The translations under genes were made by a program, and so were the position numbers. A stretch of 64,000 bases of DNA, taken from contig CAVUYM010000008.1 in the NCBI GenBank assembly GCA_963745675.1, positions 186,001 through 250,000 of the forward strand, written 5' to 3'. Below the pieces are notes generated by a model, which had not been told where the DNA came from, made no database searches, and saw nothing but the letters and a program-made list of their open reading frames with translations. Source of the stretch: JAUIIK01 sp963745675 (GTDB lineage: Bacteria > Chloroflexota > Chloroflexia > Thermomicrobiales > CFX8). Position 1 is the stretch's first letter. Every line of letters starts with the position of its first letter. Of the stretch, positions 36,870 to 46,096 are shown piece after piece.

Positions 36870-37758
36870 ATGCCGACGACCGATCATGGCGTAGAACTGG
36901 GATTGACCACTGGCAGCCGCTGGAGCTGGTCCGCGGTACAGAAATTCTGGGCCGACACAGAAGCAATGGGGTTCGATTCACTCTGGATGAGCGACCACAT
37001 TATGACCGAAGGCTACACGACCGAGTCGGGAGTTCCGGAACCGACCGACCCGAACGCTCCGCCACCTCTGACACCGATGACCGAATGCTGGACGCTGATG
37101 GCCGGGGTCGCCAGCCGGACGACACGAGTAATGACTGGGACGATTGTTTCTCCAGTTACATTTCGCCACCCGTCTATGCTGGCGAAACAAGCGTTGGCGC
37201 TTGACCAGATGACTGATGGACGCTTCACGCTGGGGCTTGGCGCGGGTTATACGGCCCGCGAGCATTCTAGCCTTTGGCCTCCCCTATCCAGCGGCAGGAG
37301 AACGCGTGTCGATGCTGGAGGAGCAGCTCGAAATCATGCGCCTGCTCGAAACCGAAGAGTACGCGTCGTTCGAGGGGCAGTACTTCACACTCGATCAGGC
37401 TCCCTGCGTTCCCAAACCGGTCAATGGGCATATTCCGATCATGATCGGCGGCACGCGCCCAAGGATGATGAGACTCTGCGCGAAATACGCCGATCACTAT
37501 AACGTCGCTGGCAGCCCCAACTATGTTCGCGCGCGCTTCGCCGATCTCGAGGCCGCCTGCGAAGATATTGGCCGCGACCCATCCGAGATCAAACGCTCGG
37601 TCGGGATTTTCATCGCTCCTGTCGATCCGCTCTCCTCGCTCGACCGGGCGCTGCACGTCATCGAGAGCTTTCGGGATGCCGGCTGCGACGAGGTCATCTT
37701 CGGCGTCCGTGACGGCCACATGCCGGTCATCGAGGCGTTGGCACAACGCATGGTATAG
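36870..37758 (+). CDS. LLM-class F420-type oxidoreductase, one frameshift
   Basis: About 295 residues over two frames joined near 37266. N-terminal part: MGFDSLWMSDHIMTEGY, VMTGTIVSPVTFRHPSMLAKQAL, GRFTLGLGAGYTAREHS; after the shift FGLPYPAAGERVSMLEEQLEIMRLL, PIMIGGTRPRMMRLCAKYADHYNV and EVIFGVRDGHMPVIEAL. Removing one T at the junction restores AREHSAFGLPYP. Paralogue of the gene at 11978-12901 by family, but not close in sequence. Substrate unknown. Confidence 0.82.
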
Positions 37759-37806
37759 CTGGGTGAGTTTGTGATGTGTAGGTTGTAGGAAGGCCAAGTG
37801 TTTACT

Positions 37807-37837
37807 CCCCTCTCCCCGCGAAGCAGTGGGAGAGGGG
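37807..37837. repeat. GC-rich palindrome supplying the next gene's leader
   Basis: CCCCTCTCCC (37807-37816) and GGGAGAGGGG (37828-37837) are perfect inverted arms, followed by CCGGGGGTGAGGGAGG. The tail GGGAGG (37848-37853) lies four bases before the probable GTG start of the FAH gene, so the repeat seems to provide its ribosome site. The same kind of element is widespread in intergenic DNA of several phyla. Confidence 0.6.
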
Positions 37838-37857
37838 CCGGGGGTGAGGGAGGTTTC

Positions 37858-38727
37858 GTGCCACTCTGCCGGTTTCAGCTGCACGCGACGGGAAGCGAAA
37901 TCGTCCGCCTTGGTTGGGTCGATCTCGCGCATGAGCGTGTCTTCGAGCTATCCGAGACACTTGCCCATCTTCTGGGATTAGATAGCGATAGCCGTTTGCG
38001 GCGTCTCGGCGAGTTGCGCCGATCGGCGGTTGCTACATTCCCCTTGCGTAATATCGTCTTGCGCGCGCCGGTAGACGAGCAGGAAGTCTGGGCTGCGGGT
38101 CTGACCTACGAGCGAAGTCGCGACGCTCGTATAGAAGAGTCAGCGCAAGAGGATCTATACAAGCGCGCCTACGAGGCCGCGCGCCCCGAGATCTTCATTA
38201 AGGCTGCCGGTTGGCGCTGCGTTGGCGACGGGCAGCCTGTCGGGATTCGCGCTGATTCGACCTGGGACGTGCCGGAGCCGGAGTTGACGGTTGTGATCGA
38301 CTCCAGAGGCGAGATCGCCGGATACACCATTGGGAACGATCTTTCGTCGAGATCGATCGAAGGCGAGAACGCACTCTATCTTTCCCAGGCCAAGATCTAT
38401 CATGCGAGTTGCGCGCTCGGTCCCTGGATCATGCTGCCTGAGGAACTCCCGGATGTTTCCGACCTCGACATCTCGATTGTCATCGATCGATCCGGCGAAG
38501 TGGTCTGGCAAGATTCGATCTCAACAGCGCGAATGCATCGCAAGATCGAAGATCTGGTCGGCTACCTCTATCGGGCGCTGACCTTTCCCTCAGGCGCGTT
38601 GCTCATGACAGGCACCGGATTGGTTCCTCCCACCGACTTCACGCTGCAATCAGGAGATCGAATCGCGATTGAGATCACCGGGATTGGCAAAATCACCAAT
38701 CAGGCGCTTCGGCTGGAGTCACGCTAA
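37858..38727 (+). CDS. Fumarylacetoacetate hydrolase (FAH) family protein
   Basis: About 289 residues. LTYERSRDARIEES and EIFIKAAGWRCVGDGQPVGIR are the start of the FAH domain; VPEPELTVVIDSRGEIAGYTIGNDLSSRSIEGENALYLSQAKIYHASCALGP holds the metal-binding acidic residues (E-x-E, then the Asp in GNDLSS); LLMTGTGLVPPTDFTLQSGDRIAIEI closes the fold. Members hydrolyse or decarboxylate 2-oxo acids; here resembling the keto-sugar-acid dehydratase (AraD1-like) group. GTG 37858 is chosen because the upstream ATG 37798 lies before and inside the repeat. Confidence 0.83.
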   Translation: MPLCRFQLHATGSEIVRLGWVDLAHERVFELSETLAHLLGLDSDSRLRRLGELRRSAVATFPLRNIVLRAPVDEQEVWAAGLTYERSRDARIEESAQEDLYKRAYEAARPEIFIKAAGWRCVGDGQPVGIRADSTWDVPEPELTVVIDSRGEIAGYTIGNDLSSRSIEGENALYLSQAKIYHASCALGPWIMLPEELPDVSDLDISIVIDRSGEVVWQDSISTARMHRKIEDLVGYLYRALTFPSGALLMTGTGLVPPTDFTLQSGDRIAIEITGIGKITNQALRLESR

Positions 38728-38740
38728 CCAGAGGGGTGTT

Positions 38741-39724
38741 TCAGGAGAGGATGTCGCTGACCTTGAGAATGTTCAGGGCGTCGCCCGCAGCATCCCAGGC
38801 GTATCCATGCTCGATCCGGATATTGTCAAGAATGCCGACAACCTTATCGACGAGGATCGCCGCGTCAGCCTGGATTGAGGTTTGCCCGCTGCCGACCGGC
38901 TCGCCTACGACGGCGAACTTTGCCGGGAGCGATATCGGCCGGGGCAAGTCCAGATCATACGACGGGTCGATAACTGGAATGGGATTGCGTTGCCAGGAGA
39001 CAAGTCCAGAAATCTTTTGTGGCGTGCGAGGCAACGGGTGTGGTGTGCGGGAATCGGTCACCAACCGAACCGTTGACATCGGCAATATCCAGCGTTCCAT
39101 GCTGGCATCGAAGTGAACTTCCAGCCCGCGACCGTAGTCGACATCGCCGTATCGATCGATCAGCTTCTGCTGAGCGTAGCGGGAACTCATCGAAACGGGT
39201 TTGGGGCTGAGGAAATCCGAATCGAGTTCGTCGATCAGCATGCCCCGCTCGAGCAGGAGCTCAAGTTCATCGTCTTCGCCCCAGACCGCCGCTACCACCG
39301 GACTGGACTGAATCGCTGGTACGAATGATGGCAACGGAATCAACGATTCACGGTTTACCGCTTGGGCTGCAAGCATCCGGTCAACTGCTAACCCAACGGG
39401 GTATTCGCCCCGTAAGATCGCGATTCTGCCGGGTGAAATCGTCTTGATTTCCGTTCGGAGGAGTGCGCTACCGCTGGCAATAGCGATGGCGCCCCGACTG
39501 CTTCGTACGTGACCTATCCAGATGCCATGGGGATCGTCGCTATGTTTTTCCATCGTCGTCGGTTCGATGACCGCCGCGATATCGGAGAGCGGCAATACGA
39601 ATCGAATACCGCCGATCTCCATACGGGCCAGCGTGATCAGGTTCGCCCCGGTGGTCCCTACCTCAGTCGCAATCATTTGTGGGATCGACGGATGCGTTGC
39701 CTGGCTTACCACTGTCTGATCCAT
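38741..39724 (-). CDS. CheW-like protein with two CheW domains
   Basis: 327 residues, two CheW folds in tandem. First: LARMEIGGIRFVLPLSDIAAVIEP, RGAIAIASGSALL, PGRIAILRGEYPVGLAVDRM; second: RYGDVDYGRGLEVHFDASMERWILPMSTVRLV, KISGLVSWQRNPIPVIDPS, AILVDKVVGIL. Last gene of the chemosensory operon, 70 bases after cheA with a strong hairpin between. Probably couples receptors and kinase, or modulates CheA as a second scaffold. A REC domain, as in CheV, is absent. Confidence 0.8.
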   Translation of the reverse strand: MDQTVVSQATHPSIPQMIATEVGTTGANLITLARMEIGGIRFVLPLSDIAAVIEPTTMEKHSDDPHGIWIGHVRSSRGAIAIASGSALLRTEIKTISPGRIAILRGEYPVGLAVDRMLAAQAVNRESLIPLPSFVPAIQSSPVVAAVWGEDDELELLLERGMLIDELDSDFLSPKPVSMSSRYAQQKLIDRYGDVDYGRGLEVHFDASMERWILPMSTVRLVTDSRTPHPLPRTPQKISGLVSWQRNPIPVIDPSYDLDLPRPISLPAKFAVVGEPVGSGQTSIQADAAILVDKVVGILDNIRIEHGYAWDAAGDALNILKVSDILS

Positions 39725-39752
39725 TCTCTACCCAGTGCTGCAAACGGTTGCG

Positions 39753-39784
39753 GGCCAGTCCACGATTGATTTCGTGGACTGGCC
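39753..39784 (-). terminator. Intercistronic hairpin after cheA
   Basis: A perfect 13-base stem (39753-39765 with 39772-39784), 6-base loop, 10 bases after the cheA stop. No T-run follows, so it may reduce read-through into the cheW-like gene or protect the cheA mRNA end. Confidence 0.6.
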
Positions 39785-39794
39785 ATTCAAGTGT

Positions 39795-42700
39795 CTAAAC
39801 TTTGGAAGATGTGCGGCTCATTTTCGCGACAACCTCGACGAGTTCCTGTTCCTGGAACGGTTTCACCAGATACTCGTTCGCGCCGAGCGCGAGCGCTCGG
39901 TCACGGTGCTTGTTGCCTGAACGGGAAGTCAATACGACGATCGGAAGACTCTGGTAAGCACTGCGACCGCGTACGGCCGAAATGAGGTCAAACCCGTCCA
40001 TGCGCGGCATCTCGATGTCGGTCAACATGAGATCTACTCGGCCTTGCTCGAGGAGTTCGAGCGCTTCGACACCGTCCCGGGCGAGCAGCGCAACCCAGCC
40101 GTGGCGCTCGATCGTGCGGCTCACTACGCGCCGGACGCTAAGCGAATCATCGACGATCATGACAATGTGAGCTGGTCGATCTTCTGATGGAGAGCCGTTT
40201 GCAATCTGCGGTCGGTCTGGCTGCTTCTTCGTTTCAACGGCTGAGACCGCGTTGAGCCGCGTCACCAGAGAATCGACTCCCAGCAAGGACGGCACGTCGA
40301 CGATCAACGAGACATCACCATGACCGAGAATTGTTGCGCCCATCAGGCCGGGAGTGGCTCGCAAGAATCGGCCCATCGGTTTGACGACGATCTCTTGCTG
40401 GCCATGCAGTTCGTCAACGACCAGAGCCCAGCGTTTTCCTCCGAGTTCTGTCACCATGATCCAACCGGAGGTCTTCTCGATGACCGATGTACGCGAACGT
40501 CCGATCTTGGCGCTGACATCGACGACCGGGATGATCTGATTGGCGGTCTCGATGACGACGGAATTTCCGATTTGCGTTAGAGGCTGGTCGATTCTGTCGA
40601 CGACATAGTCGATGTTCGCGACCGGAATGGCGAACTCGCCCTCTCCGGCGGTTACCAGGAATGCCTGGATAACCGAGAGCATGACCGGGAGCCGCAGGCT
40701 AAAGACGGTGCCTCGCCCGATGACGGAATCGACGGCAACACGTCCTTTATAGCGCGAGATTGTCTGTTCGACGATTTCAAGTCCGAGCCCGCGTCCAGAG
40801 ATGTCGTCGATTTCGTCGCGGGTCGTAAAGCCTGGCTCAAAGATAAGCAACAGCGCTTCTTCGCGCGTCATTCTTTCCGGGACGGCGATACCCTTTTCGC
40901 GCGCGTGCTTGATAAGCGCTTCGTGGTCGATACCTGCGCCATCGTCGATGATTTCGATGACAGCTTCGCTTCCATCTCGGAAAGCACGAATACGGATCGA
41001 GCCGTGCTCTGGTTTGCCAAGTCTGCGACGTACGTCGGCATCTTCGATACCGTGGTCGACGGAGTTGCGCAGCAGGTGCAAGAGCGACTCGCTTAGCGTA
41101 TCCAGGAGAATCTTGTCGAAGGGCGTTTCTCCGCCCTCGATGATTAGACTGACTTCTTTACCGCGCCTGCTGGCCGCCCGCCGCACGACGCGATAGAGGC
41201 GTGGTGCGAGCGACGAGATTGGCACCATGCGGACGCTCATGAGCTCGTCCTGCAGCGCGGTTGTCAGGCGTCTCTGGCGTGTTGAGATCGTGTCGAAGTC
41301 GCCATGCAGTGCGTTGATCTCACCAACAGCTGTTGTGACGTCTGCACCAACTTCAGCCAACTGACGAATTAGCCGGTCGAACTCGGTATAGCGGTCCATC
41401 TCCAACATGTCCCAATCGGACTGGACAGCGTTGATGGTCATTCCGATCTTGCGGCCATGCAGTTCACCTCGCAACAGGCGCCCAATGGCATCCTCGGCGT
41501 TTGCTTCCCGTTCCAGCAGGTAACTCGATCGCTGGAGCCGCGCCGCCGCCGTGGAGAGGTCTTCAAGCGTCGTTGCCAATCGTTCCAGCCGCTCTTCGAA
41601 GCTTGAGCGATTGACGACCAGCTCGCCGACGGTGTTGAGCAGATCGTCCACTCGACCAACGTCGATACGGAGCGTTCCGCCACCTTGGTCTTCTTCAGAG
41701 ACGCCGAAGAGTTCGTCTTTGCGCCGGGAGAGTCTGGCTTCAACGTCTTCCATGGCGGTGAACAGCTCGCCAGCGAAAGTCCGCTCACCGAGCAAGTTAA
41801 GCCGTTCATGGGTGGCTAAAGAATCCTCGAGCCGGTGCGCCAGATCGCTGACGTCCATGAAGTCTGCCGCTGCTGCAGCGCCTTTGATCGTATGGAGCGC
41901 TCGCTTGATGTCGATGATCGGTTCGGTCGCCGATGGGTCGCGGTCAAGCTGCATCGCGGCGCGATTGAGCGTCGCTATATGGTCTTCAGCTTCCAGGGCA
42001 AAGGTCTCGAACATCTCGATTTCAAGAGCGCGGTCGCTATTTTCATCGAAGACAGAAATAGACTCGCTGGCCAGTACGTCGCTGAAACCACTGCCTTCGG
42101 CAGGGGCGGTGAAAGCCATGTCCAGCAGGGCTGAACTCAGGGCTATCGATCCTTCGGTCGTCAGGAAGCGATCGAGATCGAGTGGGCCAAATCCAAGTGA
42201 GTCGGTCGTTGATCTACGCGGCGAGCCGGTGCCGCGCTCAACGAGGGATCCTGTGCCTGGCGATAAGGGTTCGACGGATTCGACTGCGTGTGCAGCCGGA
42301 ACGCTTTCTTCATCCGCTTCTTCGGGCTGTTTGAACCAGACCAAATTGTCTAGCGCGTCTTCGCTATCCAGGCTGGCGACAACTTCATCCAGCTCTGCGA
42401 GCGAACTATCGCTGGATTCGACGAGTGGATCAAAGACTTCTTCCACAACCTCATCTGTTGCCGGTGTAGTGATTGAGGCTTCAATGACGCTATCGGCGTG
42501 AACCTGGTCAAGAGACTCGACTGCTTCCAATTCGTCGACGCCGGTGTCATCCGCATCATGATCATCGTCGGACTCTATCGTCTCCGGTTCATCGAAGATG
42601 AGATCTTCGGCGCTATCCGCCTCAGCAAGTGTTTCTGCGACGAATTCGTCCGTTGTTTCAAGTGCAAACTGTTCTGGAACCTCTATGTCGAATGCTTCTT

Positions 42701-45700
42701 CGGCGACAATATCGCTGAAATCGACGACATCGTCAGAGGCTTCTACAAACGGAAGATCTTCGCCAGTGTGATCGGCAATTTCCTCAACGCTGACGGCATC
42801 GGTGTCAGTCGATGCTTCAACGGTTTCGACGATGATGTCAGCGGCCGCCTCCTCGTGAAGTGGAGCAATGTCGGCGACAGCGTTTGCCAATTCTATGACG
42901 ATATCCTGGCTATCAACTTCACCAGCATCATCCGCGCCAGAGTGCTCGACGATCGAATCGGTTTCGTATGCGTCGTCCGGCTCAACGCCAGCCGCCTCAA
43001 TGACGACGTCTTCTGCGGTATCAGCGTCGAGAGCGTCTTCTGCCTCGCCTGCTTCAAGCGTATCGGGGCGCAGGTCCTCTTCAGCAGTGATCTCAGTGTC
43101 AGTTGCGACATCCACTTCGAAGCGCTCAACTTCGTCAGCTGGTATCGCGGCAAATGCTTCGAGCTCATCCGTGCCGGTGAACATGGCCTCCAACCGGGAG
43201 ATCGCGTCTTCCCCACTGATGTCGAAGTGATATGACGGAATGATGTCCTCGATCTTGGACCAGAAGGCTTCGTCCACCTCAGGAGTTGCTCCAGCAGAAT
43301 CCTCGATAACGGCAACCTGTTTCGTCGCAGTACTCGCGAAGTCAGGGATGTAGGTGCCCGGTTCGACCGCTGCGCTTGCCATTGCTTCGGCTACGTCGCT
43401 GTCGAAGGCTGAAAGAACGATATCGATTGGGCTTGTGCGTGTCTCAACAACCTCGGCGATATCGTCGCCTGCTACGGCCATGGCGTCTGCGAGATCATCG
43501 TCGAGTGCAGTTCCTACTGGTTGGTCTTCACCAGCGATTTCGTCGGCGGGAGCTGAGACCTCTTCATCTGCTTCATCGAAGTCAAACGCATACGTGTAGG
43601 TGTACCCGGAGGCGTCTGTTGTCTCTTCAACAGCTTGAGGTTCAGCTTCAGCTACTGCTGTAAGCTCGGCCGCGTCAGCGTGGCCTGCTTCAACCACGAC
43701 ATCCTGCTCGGTGGTCGGCGTGCTTGTGTCAGCCAGGACATCTCCAACTGCGCCTTCGGAGTAATCGGCAAGGGGCGTGTTCACAGACTTGTCGACCATT
43801 GCATCAACAGGAGACTCAGCACCGGCGTCTGAATCCGGTGTTTGAGCGCTGTGGTGCAGAAATGACGTGTCAGGATTGACCGGCTCGAAGAATGGATCCA
43901 TCGTGATCAGTTCGTCTACTTCGAGATCAACTGCTTCGAGTTGTCCTGGCTGGATGTTTTCCAGCCGATCCCAGAAGGGCTCGGTTTGCGGCGTGGACTC
44001 GAAGTTCAGAAGATCGGTCTGCGGTCGCGTTGGTTCCTCAAGCCAGCTCGCATCATCCAAAGCGGCATCTTCAAATTCTTCCGACGCATCGCCATTGACT
44101 CCGGTAAAGAAGTCCTCAGATGCGGCGGACGCTTCTGCCTCCGCTATCTCCGCGTCGAGATCGTCGAGCCCCTGGATATCTGCAATAAGCATGTCGGTAC
44201 CGACAGCAGAGCGCATCAGATCTTCGGTGCCTGGCGTCCAGAACGGTTCGGACTGCGGTTTGTCGCTTACCTCTATGTCTGTGTCAGTAACTGCCTCGAT
44301 GACTTCAGCAACTTCAGCCTCGTGCGCTTCTTCCAGTGCATCCGGCTCGCTCCAGAATGGCGTGAGCGATAGCTTATCGATGGCTGAAGCGGCGGCGATC
44401 TCAACGTCGGCTTCGACCGGCAGAGCGACTTCGACAGTGATCGGATCCAGGAGTTCGTCGGTTGGCGCGGCATCATTACTCGCTATTTCCGCAGCTTGTT
44501 CATGCTCGACAAGCTCGGGCTCAGGCGTGACAACTGCGTCGACGGGTTGCTCTTCGACCGGCGCTTCTGTCGGTTCCCGGCGCAGTGGAACAGTGGGTGC
44601 CAGTTCAACGAGCATCGCATCGACTTCGGGAAGATCGGCCAGCTGGACCGGTGTCGCAGGCTCCTCAACGACGATCTCATCGGTGCGTTCAATAGCTACG
44701 GTGCTCGCAGGGCGGGTGCCGTAGTGTCGCTCGTCCATTGCAATTGTCTCAGCGTCGGCATAGGCCTGAGCGAGCTGTTCGCGCAAGACATTGGCTCGCT
44801 GGACGATGGAATTGCTCGGTGAGGTAAAGCTGCTCAGGTTATTCAGGTTTGGCACCATCGATCGCAGCATTTTCCAGCTGACAGCGACCAATTCGAGCAC
44901 ATCGCGTCCGACTGGCTTATCGCGTTCGAGCTGTTCATCGAAGAGCAGCTCAATCGCGGCGCCAATCTGAGCGATCAGAGGGAAGCCGGTCATATTGGCG
45001 GCGCCCTTAAGCGTGTGCGCCGCACGATTCAAGTTGTGAATGGCGGCCTTGTCGCTGGGATTGCGGGCCAGTTCTCGAATACCATCGCCAAATGTAGCGA
45101 TGATCTCGAGCGCTTCCTCTTCGAATATCTCCCGCAGCTCGGGGTCCACCCTCGGAAGTTCTTCAGTTGGCTGAGGTGGGATTGGAACAATACGTGCGGG
45201 GGCTTCTCGAGTCCGTCGGGTGACCTGCTCAGAAATTGGTTGGGTGATGTGATCAGCAGCTTGCAGCGGCACAGTCGGTCGTGCTTCGGGCATCTCTGCT
45301 GTCTGATCGGTCGAACTTGCGGACGATGCCGCGATGAGCTGCTCGGTGTCGTCCGTATCGATCGAGATGCGTTTCGTCGCCGCAGAGTGCTCGTCCTCCC
45401 CAAAGAGCGCGTCAAGATCGGTGCGCTGCCGGAGCTTGCCGGTGCCTGGTAGCGGTCCGGCAAAAGTGGGGATGGCTTCGAAAATCGTCTTCGCTCTCAG
45501 AACAATTCCGTCGACGTCATCACCGCGGTCGAGCCCGATGAGATAGTCATCCATCGCGCTGTAGAGGCCCGTCAAGCGTCTGGTGGATTCCGCCGGAGCG
45601 ATAGTCGGGTTATTCTGGATCTTCTCGAACGATTCAACCAGCCAGCTTGAGATAGATACGAGGCCGTCGACCATCAAGATCTGACCGGCTCCGCGTACCA

Positions 45701-45848
45701 TCATGAGCGCCTGGACTGCCTGCCCGACGACGACTCCGTCGCGGTTCGGCTGTGCAAACTCCTGGACACCAGCTTCGATCTGTTCAAGATATGGTCGAAG
45801 CTCGATGACAAAATTGTTGATTAGTTCGCGGTCGGCCTGTGAAACCAT
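39795..45848 (-). CDS. Giant CheA-type hybrid histidine kinase (ChpA/PilL-like)
   Basis: 2017 residues, against about 700 in usual CheA. Order: degenerate Hpt at 1-110 (AVQALMMVRGAGQIL where the His should be), Hpt with RAAHTLKGAANMTGF (His near 278), an acidic linker of about 900 residues rich in Asp, Glu, Ala and Val with repeated PFW motifs, a third Hpt RALHTIKGAAAAADF (His near 1318), dimerisation helices, HATPase (LLHLLRNSVDHGIED near 1596, IDDGAGI, GRGLGLEIV), CheW domain, and REC (IVDDSL, LTDIEMPRMDGF with Asp near 1943, LVKPF). GAGGAGATATAG precedes the ATG. The layout matches pilus-motility kinases such as ChpA. Confidence 0.93.
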   Translation of the reverse strand: MVSQADRELINNFVIELRPYLEQIEAGVQEFAQPNRDGVVVGQAVQALMMVRGAGQILMVDGLVSISSWLVESFEKIQNNPTIAPAESTRRLTGLYSAMDDYLIGLDRGDDVDGIVLRAKTIFEAIPTFAGPLPGTGKLRQRTDLDALFGEDEHSAATKRISIDTDDTEQLIAASSASSTDQTAEMPEARPTVPLQAADHITQPISEQVTRRTREAPARIVPIPPQPTEELPRVDPELREIFEEEALEIIATFGDGIRELARNPSDKAAIHNLNRAAHTLKGAANMTGFPLIAQIGAAIELLFDEQLERDKPVGRDVLELVAVSWKMLRSMVPNLNNLSSFTSPSNSIVQRANVLREQLAQAYADAETIAMDERHYGTRPASTVAIERTDEIVVEEPATPVQLADLPEVDAMLVELAPTVPLRREPTEAPVEEQPVDAVVTPEPELVEHEQAAEIASNDAAPTDELLDPITVEVALPVEADVEIAAASAIDKLSLTPFWSEPDALEEAHEAEVAEVIEAVTDTDIEVSDKPQSEPFWTPGTEDLMRSAVGTDMLIADIQGLDDLDAEIAEAEASAASEDFFTGVNGDASEEFEDAALDDASWLEEPTRPQTDLLNFESTPQTEPFWDRLENIQPGQLEAVDLEVDELITMDPFFEPVNPDTSFLHHSAQTPDSDAGAESPVDAMVDKSVNTPLADYSEGAVGDVLADTSTPTTEQDVVVEAGHADAAELTAVAEAEPQAVEETTDASGYTYTYAFDFDEADEEVSAPADEIAGEDQPVGTALDDDLADAMAVAGDDIAEVVETRTSPIDIVLSAFDSDVAEAMASAAVEPGTYIPDFASTATKQVAVIEDSAGATPEVDEAFWSKIEDIIPSYHFDISGEDAISRLEAMFTGTDELEAFAAIPADEVERFEVDVATDTEITAEEDLRPDTLEAGEAEDALDADTAEDVVIEAAGVEPDDAYETDSIVEHSGADDAGEVDSQDIVIELANAVADIAPLHEEAAADIIVETVEASTDTDAVSVEEIADHTGEDLPFVEASDDVVDFSDIVAEEAFDIEVPEQFALETTDEFVAETLAEADSAEDLIFDEPETIESDDDHDADDTGVDELEAVESLDQVHADSVIEASITTPATDEVVEEVFDPLVESSDSSLAELDEVVASLDSEDALDNLVWFKQPEEADEESVPAAHAVESVEPLSPGTGSLVERGTGSPRRSTTDSLGFGPLDLDRFLTTEGSIALSSALLDMAFTAPAEGSGFSDVLASESISVFDENSDRALEIEMFETFALEAEDHIATLNRAAMQLDRDPSATEPIIDIKRALHTIKGAAAAADFMDVSDLAHRLEDSLATHERLNLLGERTFAGELFTAMEDVEARLSRRKDELFGVSEEDQGGGTLRIDVGRVDDLLNTVGELVVNRSSFEERLERLATTLEDLSTAAARLQRSSYLLEREANAEDAIGRLLRGELHGRKIGMTINAVQSDWDMLEMDRYTEFDRLIRQLAEVGADVTTAVGEINALHGDFDTISTRQRRLTTALQDELMSVRMVPISSLAPRLYRVVRRAASRRGKEVSLIIEGGETPFDKILLDTLSESLLHLLRNSVDHGIEDADVRRRLGKPEHGSIRIRAFRDGSEAVIEIIDDGAGIDHEALIKHAREKGIAVPERMTREEALLLIFEPGFTTRDEIDDISGRGLGLEIVEQTISRYKGRVAVDSVIGRGTVFSLRLPVMLSVIQAFLVTAGEGEFAIPVANIDYVVDRIDQPLTQIGNSVVIETANQIIPVVDVSAKIGRSRTSVIEKTSGWIMVTELGGKRWALVVDELHGQQEIVVKPMGRFLRATPGLMGATILGHGDVSLIVDVPSLLGVDSLVTRLNAVSAVETKKQPDRPQIANGSPSEDRPAHIVMIVDDSLSVRRVVSRTIERHGWVALLARDGVEALELLEQGRVDLMLTDIEMPRMDGFDLISAVRGRSAYQSLPIVVLTSRSGNKHRDRALALGANEYLVKPFQEQELVEVVAKMSRTSSKV

Positions 45849-46025
45849 CTATATCTCCTCATGAACGGTGATTCCCACCATTGCGTGCTGCGCGGGTGCC
45901 CATTGGGCGTGGCGTGTCACACCGAACATTGGTCCGGTTGGTATTGAGGCCGAAGGTGCAATGGTCTTCGCGGTCCCTCTTGCACATCGGTCCGTCCACT
46001 ACTGCTCGCTACGAATCTGACTTGC

Positions 46026-46084
46026 TCAGGCGATATGAGGACATTTGCCATAGATCCGATCATGCAATGTCTCATATCGCCTGA
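46026..46084 (-). terminator. Long hairpin between the MCP gene and cheA
   Basis: TCAGGCGATATGAG (46026-46039) and its perfect inverse (46071-46084), with extra imperfect pairing inside (ACATTTGCCAT with ATGCAATGT). It begins 12 bases after the MCP stop and lies about 180 bases ahead of cheA. Probably lowers or ends read-through, so cheA may have its own promoter in 45849-46025. Confidence 0.6.
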
Positions 46085-46096
46085 AGCCTCGAATCT

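Noticed and set aside
42498..44724. Long plus-strand frames opposite the CheA linker (245 and 285 residues)
   Set aside because: They mirror the biased acidic codons of cheA and are Ser- or Phe/Val-rich without motifs; the kinase frame is continuous across this stretch.
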